Shown: in pieces, positions 7,035-16,712 of the stretch
Numbering within the stretch: position 1 is the stretch's first letter
Layout of the letters: each line of letters opens with the position of its first letter
Assembly: GCF_003992065.1 (NCBI RefSeq)
Contig: NZ_RQUZ01000007.1
Location: forward strand, 62,001-126,000
From: Veillonella seminalis
Lineage (GTDB): Bacteria; Bacillota; Negativicutes; Veillonellales; Veillonellaceae
Direction of reading: 5' to 3'
DNA: 64,000 nucleotides
Translations under genes and position numbers: made by a program
The notes under the pieces: generated by a model
Seen by the model: the letters and a program-made list of their open reading frames with translations, nothing else
Databases searched by the model: none
Told to the model about the DNA's origin: nothing

Positions 7035-9155
7035 TTAGAACTGTCCGCCGAAGCTGAAGTGGAATTTGCTGTCATCTTTACTTACACCGTAATCAAGACG
7101 GATTGGTCCGATTGGTGTAGAAATACGAACACCGGCACCGACGGAAATATTAAAGGATTTATCATCTTCATACCAAGTTACATGCGGTGCATCCCAAGCA
7201 TCACCCATATCGGTGAAGAGTACGCCCGTTACCTTATTGAAGATAGGTACACGGTATTCCAAGGTAGCGTTGTACATTTTCTTACCGCGGAACTGATCGT
7301 CTTCAAAACCACGTAAGGTATCGGCACCGCCCAAAGTATAGAGAGCACTATACGGTACATCACCCTGTGCCCAACCTAAACGAGCACGGAAAGCAAGCAC
7401 CTGATTGCTACCGATGGCTTTATAGTTACGATATTCACCGGTGAATTTATAGTAATCGAAGTCACCGCCTAAACCGTGGCCGGCCCATTGAACGGTGGCC
7501 GAAGCACGTTTACCGCGCTTAGGATCGTAAATGTTATCGCGGGAGTCATATACTTTCTGCCAAGATACGCTGTTCGTACGACCGAAGTTGTTTTCAATAT
7601 AGTTATCGTCTTTAAAGTTATATTTTCCGTTATCCCATTGATAGTTGCCATATTTTTCAGGGTTACTGCCTGGACCGGCATTTTCAGCATAGTTGTAACC
7701 GCTGTTTTCATCTTCGTCAAACTTCCAGCCGTCTTTACGCGATTCTAAAGTTACATAGTCACGCGTGTATTCGCCAGTCTGACGACCTAAGGACACGTTA
7801 ATCCCTTTTTGTGTTTTTACATATTCGGAAATGTTGTCCCCGTTGGAGTTGTAGTCCGTATAAGTATCTTCACGGTCGAAGATACTTACACCTAGGGATG
7901 TACCCTTGCTGTCAATCCAAGGACGCAAGTAGGATACGGAGTAGTTTTTATAACCGGCCGTACCGCCAAATTCCCAGTGAACTTTGATTTTATCACCGGT
8001 ACCGCGCAAGTTATCTTCACCAACTTCTACGATACCTACGAAACCGTCAGAATCGGAATAACCGGCACCTAAGGTAATAGTACCTGTTTTATGTTCCAAT
8101 ACGTCGATTTCGATAACTACTTTATCAGGTGTAGACCCTTCCAATAAACGTACGTTAACATCATCGAAGTAGCCTAAGTTATATACTTTTTCAACGGAAC
8201 GACGAACGAGGAATTTATTGAACGGCTGACCTTTTTTCTGATTGAATTCACGAAGGATTACATAGTCTTTCGTCTTTTTATTACCATGTGGCACGATATC
8301 TTCTACTATACCTTCGGTAATGGAGATGTGAAGAACACCGTTTTGGTCAACAGCCATATCATTTACACGGGCCAAAATATAACCGTCACGATTATAGGCT
8401 GCGTTAATACCTTGAATACGTTCACCTACTTGAACCGTATTAAGAACCGTGTTTGGTTGTACGTTCAAATAGTTAACAAGCATTTCATTGCTGTAAACCG
8501 TGTTACCTTCGAATTGTACGGATTTTACAACCGGGTTAATCGTTACTTTATAAGCAACTTTAACACCTTCCGGTACTACTGTAATTACCGGATTAATTTC
8601 CGATAAGTAACCGCTGGAACCCAAAGCGGAAATATCTGCTTTAATAGCTTCAGGCGTCAAGGTATCGCCGATATGGCTTTTCAACAACGCCAAATATTCG
8701 CCCTGCACTTCAGCCGGTAAACCTTCAATTGAAAAACCGGTCATTACTTTGCCTTCATACGGTTTTAATTGTTCATCGGTAACGCTTGAAAAATAACGTG
8801 CATCAGGAGTGGTAATTGTGGTTTGCACACCGGCCGCCTGTTGTTGTTCCAAACGGGCACCTTCCCCTTTAGCAACGGTCAATACCGCCGAGTCGGTAGT
8901 AGCTAACGATGAATTGTCCAATTCTATACGTTTGGCTTCTTGTTCGTCAGATTTCTGTGCTTCTTCAATCCCGCCACGAGCCGCTGTAATGGCGTCTTGA
9001 GCCGCTTGATCTTGAGCACTTACCGCCGTAACGGCAGTCGTTGAATTCTGCGTAGTTGCTGTACTCATTTCATCCGCAGCCCACACGGTAGTACCGCTCA
9101 ACGCGGCTACCACTGCTACAGCCAACATGTTCTTATAGGCTCTCTTATTCATCAT
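7035..9155 (-). CDS. bamA: Outer-membrane protein assembly factor BamA
   Basis: 706-aa Omp85 protein, the core insertase for outer-membrane beta-barrels. After a signal peptide (about 1-27) comes an Ala/Thr/Gln/Glu-rich stretch to about residue 115 that is not part of the fold. Three POTRA-like repeats follow (about 132-205, 206-285, 286-355). The 16-strand barrel fills the rest, with the lid-lock motif seen as LRGFEDDQF and a terminal beta-signal ending in FHFSFGGQF. E. coli BamA has five POTRA domains, so three is a reduced set. The start has an AGGAGG site nine bases upstream. Its neighbours, Skp-like chaperones and lpx genes, suit the role. Confidence 0.96.
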   Translation of the reverse strand: MMNKRAYKNMLAVAVVAALSGTTVWAADEMSTATTQNSTTAVTAVSAQDQAAQDAITAARGGIEEAQKSDEQEAKRIELDNSSLATTDSAVLTVAKGEGARLEQQQAAGVQTTITTPDARYFSSVTDEQLKPYEGKVMTGFSIEGLPAEVQGEYLALLKSHIGDTLTPEAIKADISALGSSGYLSEINPVITVVPEGVKVAYKVTINPVVKSVQFEGNTVYSNEMLVNYLNVQPNTVLNTVQVGERIQGINAAYNRDGYILARVNDMAVDQNGVLHISITEGIVEDIVPHGNKKTKDYVILREFNQKKGQPFNKFLVRRSVEKVYNLGYFDDVNVRLLEGSTPDKVVIEIDVLEHKTGTITLGAGYSDSDGFVGIVEVGEDNLRGTGDKIKVHWEFGGTAGYKNYSVSYLRPWIDSKGTSLGVSIFDREDTYTDYNSNGDNISEYVKTQKGINVSLGRQTGEYTRDYVTLESRKDGWKFDEDENSGYNYAENAGPGSNPEKYGNYQWDNGKYNFKDDNYIENNFGRTNSVSWQKVYDSRDNIYDPKRGKRASATVQWAGHGLGGDFDYYKFTGEYRNYKAIGSNQVLAFRARLGWAQGDVPYSALYTLGGADTLRGFEDDQFRGKKMYNATLEYRVPIFNKVTGVLFTDMGDAWDAPHVTWYEDDKSFNISVGAGVRISTPIGPIRLDYGVSKDDSKFHFSFGGQF

Positions 9156-9265
9156 TTACTACATCCTCCTAAAATAATGCCTTCATATTCATAAACACAT
9201 TGTTCTATTGCTTTTATTGCTTAACAAAACTATTAATTATTTACAAAGATAATTGCTTTTAATCC

Positions 9266-9892
9266 CTATTGATCTTGTCCGCGCAGACTTCGTCCCCCTT
9301 CACGTACGGCATCTTGAATCTGTGAATTAGTGATTACCGGTGCCGGTGTCGTTTCGCCAGTTTGTGAATTTGGTGTAGCCGTCTGAACAGTAACTGCTTC
9401 AGTTGTAACTGTTGCAGCAGTGCTTCCCGATTCCGTCACTACCGCTTCCGCATTAGGAGCTGTATCCGCGGCAGTCGAACCCGGCGGAGCATTGACTGTC
9501 GGTTCCGCTTTATTTATCGCAGTTCCGGATGAATCAACTGTGGTTGCCGGAGTCTTGGTAACTGCCGGCATATTGTTATCCGGCACTTTAGAAACCGATT
9601 GTTCCTGTTGCTCCAATGTCGGTGTTGTCGGTTGTACATTTGCTTGATTTTGCCAAGCATAATAACAGCCGCCCAATAACAAAGCTAAACCTATGGCAAT
9701 AGGCCAAAAGCCTATGCGTTGCCACAGCGTCGGTGCTTGCTTTTCATTAAGATGCTGCATTTCCGCTTGTGCCAACATAAGTTGTAATTGTCCTTTGGTA
9801 GCCGAATCATCCGCATAAGCTTGTTCAGCTTTATCAAGCCAGGTTTTGACGGAACGAATTCGTTTCTCCATATTGTCGCCAGTCTTATTCAT
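9266..9892 (-). CDS. Single-pass membrane protein with low-complexity periplasmic tail
   Basis: 208-aa protein of unknown function. A soluble N-terminal helical part (about 1-60, with an AEQAYADDSATKGQ helix) precedes one transmembrane segment (about 66-84, WPIAIGLALLLGG). Beyond it lies a long Thr/Ala/Pro/Val/Gln-rich low-complexity tail ending in basic residues. The start is well defined by AAAGGAGG seven bases upstream. It is the first gene after the promoter at 9970-9998 and is followed by bamA, so it may be co-expressed with barrel assembly. The layout resembles a tether or scaffold, but nothing in the sequence proves a role. Confidence 0.7.
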   Translation of the reverse strand: MNKTGDNMEKRIRSVKTWLDKAEQAYADDSATKGQLQLMLAQAEMQHLNEKQAPTLWQRIGFWPIAIGLALLLGGCYYAWQNQANVQPTTPTLEQQEQSVSKVPDNNMPAVTKTPATTVDSSGTAINKAEPTVNAPPGSTAADTAPNAEAVVTESGSTAATVTTEAVTVQTATPNSQTGETTPAPVITNSQIQDAVREGGRSLRGQDQ

Positions 9893-9969
9893 AACGGCCT
9901 CCTTTCATACTTCTATATTCGTAAGAAAGGATGATTTTGTGAACCTTTTATATCACATTAATCTGCTTT

Positions 9970-9998
9970 ATTATATCATATTTACGATTATTTATTAA
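9970..9998 (-). promoter_or_regulatory. Extended -10 promoter upstream of the bamA unit
   Basis: A perfect TATAAT (complement of 9970-9975) preceded by TGA gives an extended -10. A weak -35 (TTAATA, complement of 9993-9998) is at 17 bases. The 303-base gene-free stretch 9893-10195 contains this promoter and the sigma-gene terminator; I see nothing else in it. Confidence 0.6.
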
Positions 9999-10113
9999 CA
10001 ATTTCTTTCAATCTTCACTTCATTCAGCCTAAAACGATTGTTTTATTGTAAACGATTCGTATAGAAAACCAATGAACTAAAATCTATAACTATCCATCAT
10101 TATCTTCAAAAGC

Positions 10114-10162
10114 AAAAAAGGTTGTAATCCGTTACAGCACTGCCATAACAGATTACAACCTT
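10114..10162 (-). terminator. Intrinsic terminator after the sigma-factor gene
   Basis: A 12-bp perfect stem (10118-10129 with 10151-10162), extendable inward with one mismatch, is followed on the minus strand by six Ts. It separates the mla-tolC-tamB-sigma genes from the bamA unit. Confidence 0.88.
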
Positions 10163-10195
10163 TGCAATTAATTCACCCATATAAAAATGCAGTTT

Positions 10196-10828
10196 TTACT
10201 CATTCCAGAACTTTCGCGTACGACCGAGCATACCGCGCAAGCGTTTAATTCCCTGGCGATGCAAACGATGAATATAGCTGTTGCTGGTATCCAGCTCACC
10301 GGCTACCGACGCAATCGAACGATCGGCCAAATAGACTTGTTCCATAACATGTCGTTCTTTACCCGGCAAACGTTCCAGCGCTTCTACAACAACCTGTTGA
10401 AAAGCTTTCGTTTCTACGGCTGATTCAATAGACGGCCCTTCATCAGGCAACTGCTCCCACCAGTATTCATCATCATCGGCAGAACCGGATAATACGGTGC
10501 CGCCCTTACCTTCCTTACGAAGATAATCCAAAATACGCCCGCGTACGCGATGGACCGCATATAACGAAAAGGCAACCCCCTTCGTATAATCAAAACGTTC
10601 TACCGCTTCAATAAGACCGACTGTGCCTTCCTGGACACAATCCATCACATCGGGAACAACCCAATAATACGCCATAGCCTCGCGGAAAACCAACGGCTGA
10701 TAATGTTCAATGAGGGCCGTACGTGCCGACTCGTCATCCTGTTCCCGATACGCTTGCCATAAGGCATGTTCTTCTTCAGGTGTTAACAGTTTTATTTTTT
10801 CTAATTCCGCTAAATATGAGTTCAGCAT
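10196..10828 (-). CDS. Sigma-70 family RNA polymerase sigma factor
   Basis: 210-aa sigma factor with three recognisable parts. Region 1.2-like is LLTPEEEHALWQAYRE (about 14-30). Region 2 is HYQPLVFREAMAYYW to GVAFSLYAVHRVRGRILDYL (about 42-104), including the VQEGTVGLIEAVERFD core-binding motif. Region 4 is a helix-turn-helix (about 150-205: LPGKERHVMEQVYL, SIASVAGEL, SYIHRLHRQGIKRL). It is larger than typical ECF sigmas and resembles the group 3 (SigF/WhiG-like) class, but no subgroup can be fixed. It lies 19 bases after tamB and ends at a strong terminator, so it is co-transcribed with envelope genes. A role in envelope stress or regulation of this block is inference. No anti-sigma gene is adjacent. 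Confidence 0.85.
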   Translation of the reverse strand: MLNSYLAELEKIKLLTPEEEHALWQAYREQDDESARTALIEHYQPLVFREAMAYYWVVPDVMDCVQEGTVGLIEAVERFDYTKGVAFSLYAVHRVRGRILDYLRKEGKGGTVLSGSADDDEYWWEQLPDEGPSIESAVETKAFQQVVVEALERLPGKERHVMEQVYLADRSIASVAGELDTSNSYIHRLHRQGIKRLRGMLGRTRKFWNE

Positions 10829-10847
10829 GGCGACCCTCCTTTCTTAC

Positions 10848-13800
10848 TTAAAATTCATAGCTCCACTGACCGCCGATATACGAATGGTCATTGCTGTTCA
10901 TCCAGCCATTAACGCTGAAATGGTTATTAATGTCATACAAGAAACCGTAAGACTGTAAATCATTATTAATACCGGTACTGAATGTTACCATAAAATCAGG
11001 CAATAAATATTTACCGATTTCAATATTATAATAACTGTTCGTTTCTTCATTGATTGGTTCATTCGGATCCAACGAGCCCGTCGTGATGTTGATCAAATCA
11101 AGGCCGAGGGTATCTTTAAACGCACCTTCTACATAGCCCATCAAAGCGGAACGAACACCGGCTGCCAACAAAGCATTCACATCTTCGGAGGATACACTGC
11201 TGTCATTACCGGAACTGTATCCAAAAGTCAAGAGCGACACAATTTGACGTTGTTCCAGATGCGGATCGGATGTCAATTTCAAATCCATCTGCTCTACCGG
11301 GCCGTTTACTTCAAGATATACACGATACGAACGAACACGCGATTCAGCTTTTACCTGTAAAATCGGTAAGAAGTTGCCACGTACAAAATCGGTTTTCCCT
11401 TCCGTAATTTTAAACGTATTGTTCAAATATTTCAAGTTGCCTTCCACGACATGGAATTCACCGTCAATAAACGGATTCACAGTCGTACCGCCGATATGAG
11501 CGCCGCCCCCCAGCATAAAGTCATACAGACCGCCGCTGTAGAGACGAACTTTTTTACCTACATTAACGGTAAAGTCAAGACCGATTGGCGAACCGCCTTC
11601 CGTGCTCGTCAAAGATAACGGAATCGTCATCGTATCATTTTCCAAATCAAGATGCCCCACTACAGTCGGTAACCCGTCTTTAAGCATAACACCTACTTCA
11701 CCGTTTAACGGTCCTTTAAAGAACTCATGTTCCACTTCGAGACCATTTAACTGAACAACGCCGGCATAATTCGTAAGTTCCAAGCCGTTCCAGCTGAATT
11801 CACCGGACAGCCCCGCATTACCTTTACCCATGGAGGCTCCGCCGATTAACTCGGCTTTTTGGCCTTTAAAAATAAGCTGAGCCGTTATATCGGCTAAATC
11901 TTTCTTAACGCCTTTAAATTTAACTAAACCATGATCGATACTAATCGTACCGTTTACCTGCGGTTGATCATAAGTACCGGTAATATGTAAAGCACCTTTC
12001 AGCGGCCCGGTTCCTTCGGTAACAGCCGGGAACATGAGCGGTAATACACCGAGATCCGCTTCATTCACATCAAATGTCAAATCCATTGCGGAGGAATCGC
12101 CCGGCGGTAAATAACCGGATTTATAAAACGCTGCCAACGGCACATCGCCGCGAAGTTTAGACTTATAATCACCGCGTTGACCGACTAACTGTTGTAAGTG
12201 AATAACTTTATTTTCCATCGTAGCCATCGCATAGAAACGATCGATGGCTACGCCGTTATAAGTGGCATCCATCAATTCCGCCGATAATTCCACGTGTGGA
12301 TTTAAAGTTTCTCCGGTGACATTGGCAATAAAATGCAAATTACCGGAGGCCGGCACCTCTGACTTAAAGAGTGGCATTAAGGAGTCAATCGCCACATTAT
12401 TGGCAGCAATCTGAATATCGCTTTGACCGTCCAAATCAGCTGTCCCTACCGCGGCCAACATGCCGTCGCCGATCAGCAACTGACCCTTGTGAATTGTTAT
12501 TTTACGATCCTGCAAATCTACATCAAGATCGGCCGTGCCCCAAGGCTTACCGCCGATAACAATATCATCGATAGTGCCCTTTAAGCTCAAATCAGGATTT
12601 TTTAAAGTCCCGCCAAAATCAAGACGGCCGTTAATATGACCGGTTGTATCCGGCACATCCACTTTCGCCAATTTCAAGAAGTTACTTACTTCACCGTCCG
12701 AAATGGATGCATATCCGAACAAACGCTGATTACCGTCAAGTGTCATGCCGCCGTCGATGAGGAACTTGCCGTGTTCCCCTTCTTCAAAGGAAACATTCTG
12801 CAAATTGACAACCGTAGGGTCCGCATAAATGTTACCGGCCACATTGCGCAAAGACATACCGTTAACTTTAATGTCACTGGATCCCAACATGCCCTGAACA
12901 ATCGGTTTATCAATCGTCCCCGTCAAAGTACCTTCTACGGTCATATACCCTTCGACATCGGCATAATCTTCAAGCCAAGGTCGCAAGTAGATAGTATCCC
13001 CCAGAAATTTAAAATCTAAATTGCCGTTTTGATAGCGACCGGCACCATAGAATGTAGCGCCGTAAGAAGAAGCGACCAAATCTCTGATACCAAAGAAGTC
13101 ATTGGCATAGCAGAAACCAAAACGAACATCGGAGAATAATTTACCTTTAACCGAGCCGTCCCATGCGTGAACAAAGCCGCGAATCTGCGGATTATCTAAG
13201 GTCCCGTAGATTTCGGTACGTACATCGAGCCAGCCGGTAATCGGTAATTCCGGTGCAACAGTTCCGGCTATATTTTCAATACGAACGGTACTGGCCTGAG
13301 CATTCAACTGTAACGCTTGCGAAGGTCCCATATCAATAGTCCCGTTTAAGCTGTAATAACCGTGACCGTCTTGAACAAAACCGTTATTAATCGTCACTAA
13401 TTTATTACTTACATCGGCTTCCACATAAGCATTGTCAAAACGGATATGTCCCACGTGACCACCGTCAGACGCTGCCACAGCCGTCACATTCGGATTATCA
13501 AGCGGCCCTGTTATACGACCGGTAACCGTCGCTTTACCGTCAAGCTGCTGTTTAGCATAAACACTGAACATATCGAGTGGCACATCTTTGGCATTAAATG
13601 CCAAATCAAGGTTATTCTGACTCACATTGCCATACGCACTAAAGAATCCGGAACCGATGGTTCCGTTAAGATAATTAATATAATAATTGCCGTCTGCGCC
13701 GGCAATCTGACCGGATAACGAATCGGTCGTAATAGAGTCATACCCGATACCATGCCCCTCAAACACTGCTGAAACAGTCGGTGAAGTACTCGTGCCCGTA

Positions 13801-15158
13801 CCTTTAATATATGCTTTTCCGTTTACCGTTCCCACTAACGGCTGACCTGCGGCCTGCCCTACTAAGCCCAACGGAATATCGGTGCCTTCAAGCGATGCTT
13901 CATACGCTTCGGTCTTGGTATTATACGAACCGCGACCACTCGCCTCGCCGCCGTTCAAACTAAGCTGAATATTCGAAATATCTACTACATCATCTTGATA
14001 ATCCAATGTAGCTATGCCTTTTTCCAACACATAACCGTCATAATTGACATTACTTGCTTCAACCGTCGCATTTACAACCGGCGCATCAGCGGTACCATAT
14101 ACATGAGCCACCGCACCGACAGTACCGGTAATGCCTTTATCGATGAGAGATTCTATCTGAATGTCTTGACCTCGCAACGTCAAATTAAATTCCGGCTTAG
14201 TCATGTCAGTAATGGCCACATTGCCATGAGCAAAGAGTTGTTGATCATTAACGGCCACCCGACCATCGGCAATCATAATATCCGTGCCGTTGAAGGTTAC
14301 ATGAGCGGCTCCTTGACGGATTGCATACGGAGCCGGACTTATGGAGTCATTTTGATAATCGGCAGCTAAGTTTTTAATATCAACCCCGCCTTCAAACGCA
14401 AACTGATTGTCATTACGACTGATTGTCAAGGCAATATTTTGGGCCGTGCCGCCCAATACTTTGGCATTTATATCAGCCGGAATCAAATCATTCACATAAT
14501 CCAAGCGTAAACTGTCGGCTTTAACAAAAAGGCTGAAATCGGCAGAATCATCATTAGTATAAGAACCCTTAAGCGTAACGGCCTGCTTATCCACATTGGC
14601 CGACAAAGCACCGTCAATCTTAGGGTAATCGGCAAATTTAACAGCCCCGTTAATTGCTTCTACCGCCGTTTGGCGACCGTTTAACCAAGACAAAGTGGCT
14701 ACACCGTCATTAACGATAATATTACCTCTGAATTCAAGCGGTTTATCACTGTCGCTCTTCTTTATGAGCGAAGTAATATTCCAGCTCCGATCAGCCTGCT
14801 CTACGGCATGCACCGTAGGATTATTGAGAGTTACCGTCTTAATTAAGCGCAGCGGTGCCGATTGGCCGAATGGTAATTTCACAGCCTCCATCATATCAAG
14901 CGACACTTCCGTACTCGGTACATCGGCCACAACTTTACCGTTTGTATCTTTAACAGATAAGTCACCGATATGAACGGTCCCATCCCAGCCGATTGTAAAA
15001 GATTTATAATCAGCCTGCCCATTAATTGCTGTATTCAATTGTTCTTGTACGATAGGTCCTACTATTTGCTCCCCTACAGGGCGCAATAGTTGTGCCCCGC
15101 CGAATGCTACAGCTAACACAACCGCAGCAGCGAGCCATTTACGCTGTCCCTTTTTCAT
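10848..15158 (-). CDS. tamB: TamB-like translocation and assembly module protein (DUF490)
   Basis: 1436-aa AsmA/TamB-type protein. An N-terminal signal anchor (about 7-25) is followed by over a thousand residues of repetitive beta-strand sequence with many GxxxxxxxDNP motifs (for example GPLDNPNVTA, GTLDNPQIRG, GTLKNPDLSL). These are typical of the hydrophobic beta-taco groove thought to carry phospholipids between membranes. The last 300 residues or so are the conserved TamB C-terminal domain (DUF490), with LLTFGYSSG and a final WSYEF. No tamA is next to it; BamA or the unknown protein at 5758-7032 could serve as its outer-membrane partner. Located between tolC and the sigma factor. Confidence 0.93.
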   Translation of the reverse strand: MKKGQRKWLAAAVVLAVAFGGAQLLRPVGEQIVGPIVQEQLNTAINGQADYKSFTIGWDGTVHIGDLSVKDTNGKVVADVPSTEVSLDMMEAVKLPFGQSAPLRLIKTVTLNNPTVHAVEQADRSWNITSLIKKSDSDKPLEFRGNIIVNDGVATLSWLNGRQTAVEAINGAVKFADYPKIDGALSANVDKQAVTLKGSYTNDDSADFSLFVKADSLRLDYVNDLIPADINAKVLGGTAQNIALTISRNDNQFAFEGGVDIKNLAADYQNDSISPAPYAIRQGAAHVTFNGTDIMIADGRVAVNDQQLFAHGNVAITDMTKPEFNLTLRGQDIQIESLIDKGITGTVGAVAHVYGTADAPVVNATVEASNVNYDGYVLEKGIATLDYQDDVVDISNIQLSLNGGEASGRGSYNTKTEAYEASLEGTDIPLGLVGQAAGQPLVGTVNGKAYIKGTGTSTSPTVSAVFEGHGIGYDSITTDSLSGQIAGADGNYYINYLNGTIGSGFFSAYGNVSQNNLDLAFNAKDVPLDMFSVYAKQQLDGKATVTGRITGPLDNPNVTAVAASDGGHVGHIRFDNAYVEADVSNKLVTINNGFVQDGHGYYSLNGTIDMGPSQALQLNAQASTVRIENIAGTVAPELPITGWLDVRTEIYGTLDNPQIRGFVHAWDGSVKGKLFSDVRFGFCYANDFFGIRDLVASSYGATFYGAGRYQNGNLDFKFLGDTIYLRPWLEDYADVEGYMTVEGTLTGTIDKPIVQGMLGSSDIKVNGMSLRNVAGNIYADPTVVNLQNVSFEEGEHGKFLIDGGMTLDGNQRLFGYASISDGEVSNFLKLAKVDVPDTTGHINGRLDFGGTLKNPDLSLKGTIDDIVIGGKPWGTADLDVDLQDRKITIHKGQLLIGDGMLAAVGTADLDGQSDIQIAANNVAIDSLMPLFKSEVPASGNLHFIANVTGETLNPHVELSAELMDATYNGVAIDRFYAMATMENKVIHLQQLVGQRGDYKSKLRGDVPLAAFYKSGYLPPGDSSAMDLTFDVNEADLGVLPLMFPAVTEGTGPLKGALHITGTYDQPQVNGTISIDHGLVKFKGVKKDLADITAQLIFKGQKAELIGGASMGKGNAGLSGEFSWNGLELTNYAGVVQLNGLEVEHEFFKGPLNGEVGVMLKDGLPTVVGHLDLENDTMTIPLSLTSTEGGSPIGLDFTVNVGKKVRLYSGGLYDFMLGGGAHIGGTTVNPFIDGEFHVVEGNLKYLNNTFKITEGKTDFVRGNFLPILQVKAESRVRSYRVYLEVNGPVEQMDLKLTSDPHLEQRQIVSLLTFGYSSGNDSSVSSEDVNALLAAGVRSALMGYVEGAFKDTLGLDLINITTGSLDPNEPINEETNSYYNIEIGKYLLPDFMVTFSTGINNDLQSYGFLYDINNHFSVNGWMNSNDHSYIGGQWSYEF

Positions 15159-15231
15159 TTAAAACTCCTCGCACAAAACAGTATCTTACAAACAAATTAA
15201 AAGTTATATCCACACACTGTACAATTAAAAA

Positions 15232-16695
15232 TTATTTATTGGCTTTAGCCGCCTGATTGGCAACCAAAGTATTTAAAGTCTGGCTTGCATTAGCTTCATT
15301 AACGATTGGTGCCGCTGCGCCGATTGGTGTTTCCAAAGGTACACCCATAGCATTTTCTAAAGTGGCTACGGCAATATTGTAGTTGAACAAAGCGTCTACG
15401 TAGTTATTGCGAGCTGTTTCCAAGGATGTTTCCGCATCGAGTACATCAAGGTTGGTACCGACACCTGCACGATAACGCAAGGACGCAATACGGAAGTTTT
15501 CCTGACCTTGTTCTACCGCTACACGGGTACTGGAAATAGTCTGTTCAGCGGATTTCATATTTAAGTATGCCTGACGAACAGCCAAATTAATGCTATCCAT
15601 AATCTGGTAGTTAGCTTCTTTATAACGTTCTAAATTTGCTTCCTGTACTTTGACGCTTTCGCTGGTAGTACCGCCATCCCAGAGGCTCCAAGACACAGCT
15701 GCACCGATTCGCCAACCATCATTCGACGTGCCGCCCCAGTTATCCCCCTGCCAAGCTTGCGAAGCTGTTGCACTTAAAGTCGGTAAGTAACCGGATTTAG
15801 CAGATTTAATTGCTTCTTCAGCCGCTTTAACAGCCATAGTGCTTTGAACGAGTTCGGCACGATGTAAGAGCGCATAAGCCTGTGCATCCGCCAAAGTTAC
15901 CGGATACGGTGTATAACCGAGTGCATTATCGGCTGTTTCAACGCTGGTATTAACCGGCAAACCGATGGAATTATTAAGCGTAGCTTCTGCCAAGTTAGCG
16001 GAATTTTGAGCTTCTACGAGTGAAGTTTGAGCATTTGCTAAGGATGTTTGGGATGCCAATACATCGGATTTAGCTACGATGCCCACATTGTATTGCTGGT
16101 TAACGTTGGTTAAATGCCCTTCGTAATCGCGTACGGATTGTTGCGCAATGTTTACCTTATTGCGAGCCTGAATCAAGGAAAAATAATTTTTGGCAGCCGT
16201 CAATTTAGCTGTTTGACGAGCTTCTTCCAAGGCTGCATTATAGCCTTCACGGGAGTAACGTGCCGATTCGATGGCCGCTTCTGTTTTACCGCCGGTATAA
16301 ATAGGTACGGCTAATTGGAACGTATTGCTCGCACTGGTACCGCTTCCTGTATCACCGCCGGAACGACCGCCGCTATACGCATAGCTGACAGTCGGATTTT
16401 TAGCCGCTGCGGCTACACTTACCTGTGCACGAGCTGTTTCATACTGCCATTCCGATTGTCTTACATCACGGTTATTAGCTAAGGCCAACTCTACCGTATG
16501 AGGTAATGTTAAGGATACTTTATCGCCGATTACATCATCTTTAACGATTCGATCAGCCAAAGTTTGCTGCGTAATAACTAAGGCTGCCTGCTGATATTTA
16601 GCAATTTTGGCATCATCATTGGTGCTTGCCGCAAAGACACCGGTAGCGGTTAAAGACATTGCAACAGCTAGAGAAAGAGCTTTTTTATTTATCAT
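15232..16695 (-). CDS. tolC: TolC-family outer-membrane efflux protein
   Basis: 487-aa TolC-like channel that would form the outer-membrane exit duct for tripartite pumps or type I secretion. The signal peptide ends around GVFAAS. Two OEP repeats are visible (about 60-250 and 270-455), each with long Ala/Gln/Asn/Glu-rich helices (YETARAQVSVAAAAKNP, ATLENAMGVPLETP). A strand pair with SYAYSGG marks the barrel. The ATG at 16695 has a perfect GGGAGGT site; a TTG five codons upstream lies on that site and is rejected. The 17-base distance from mlaD suggests one transcript. No cognate pump is encoded in the window. Confidence 0.93.
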   Translation of the reverse strand: MINKKALSLAVAMSLTATGVFAASTNDDAKIAKYQQAALVITQQTLADRIVKDDVIGDKVSLTLPHTVELALANNRDVRQSEWQYETARAQVSVAAAAKNPTVSYAYSGGRSGGDTGSGTSASNTFQLAVPIYTGGKTEAAIESARYSREGYNAALEEARQTAKLTAAKNYFSLIQARNKVNIAQQSVRDYEGHLTNVNQQYNVGIVAKSDVLASQTSLANAQTSLVEAQNSANLAEATLNNSIGLPVNTSVETADNALGYTPYPVTLADAQAYALLHRAELVQSTMAVKAAEEAIKSAKSGYLPTLSATASQAWQGDNWGGTSNDGWRIGAAVSWSLWDGGTTSESVKVQEANLERYKEANYQIMDSINLAVRQAYLNMKSAEQTISSTRVAVEQGQENFRIASLRYRAGVGTNLDVLDAETSLETARNNYVDALFNYNIAVATLENAMGVPLETPIGAAAPIVNEANASQTLNTLVANQAAKANK

Positions 16696-16712
16696 GGTAT
16701 TACCTCCCAAAA

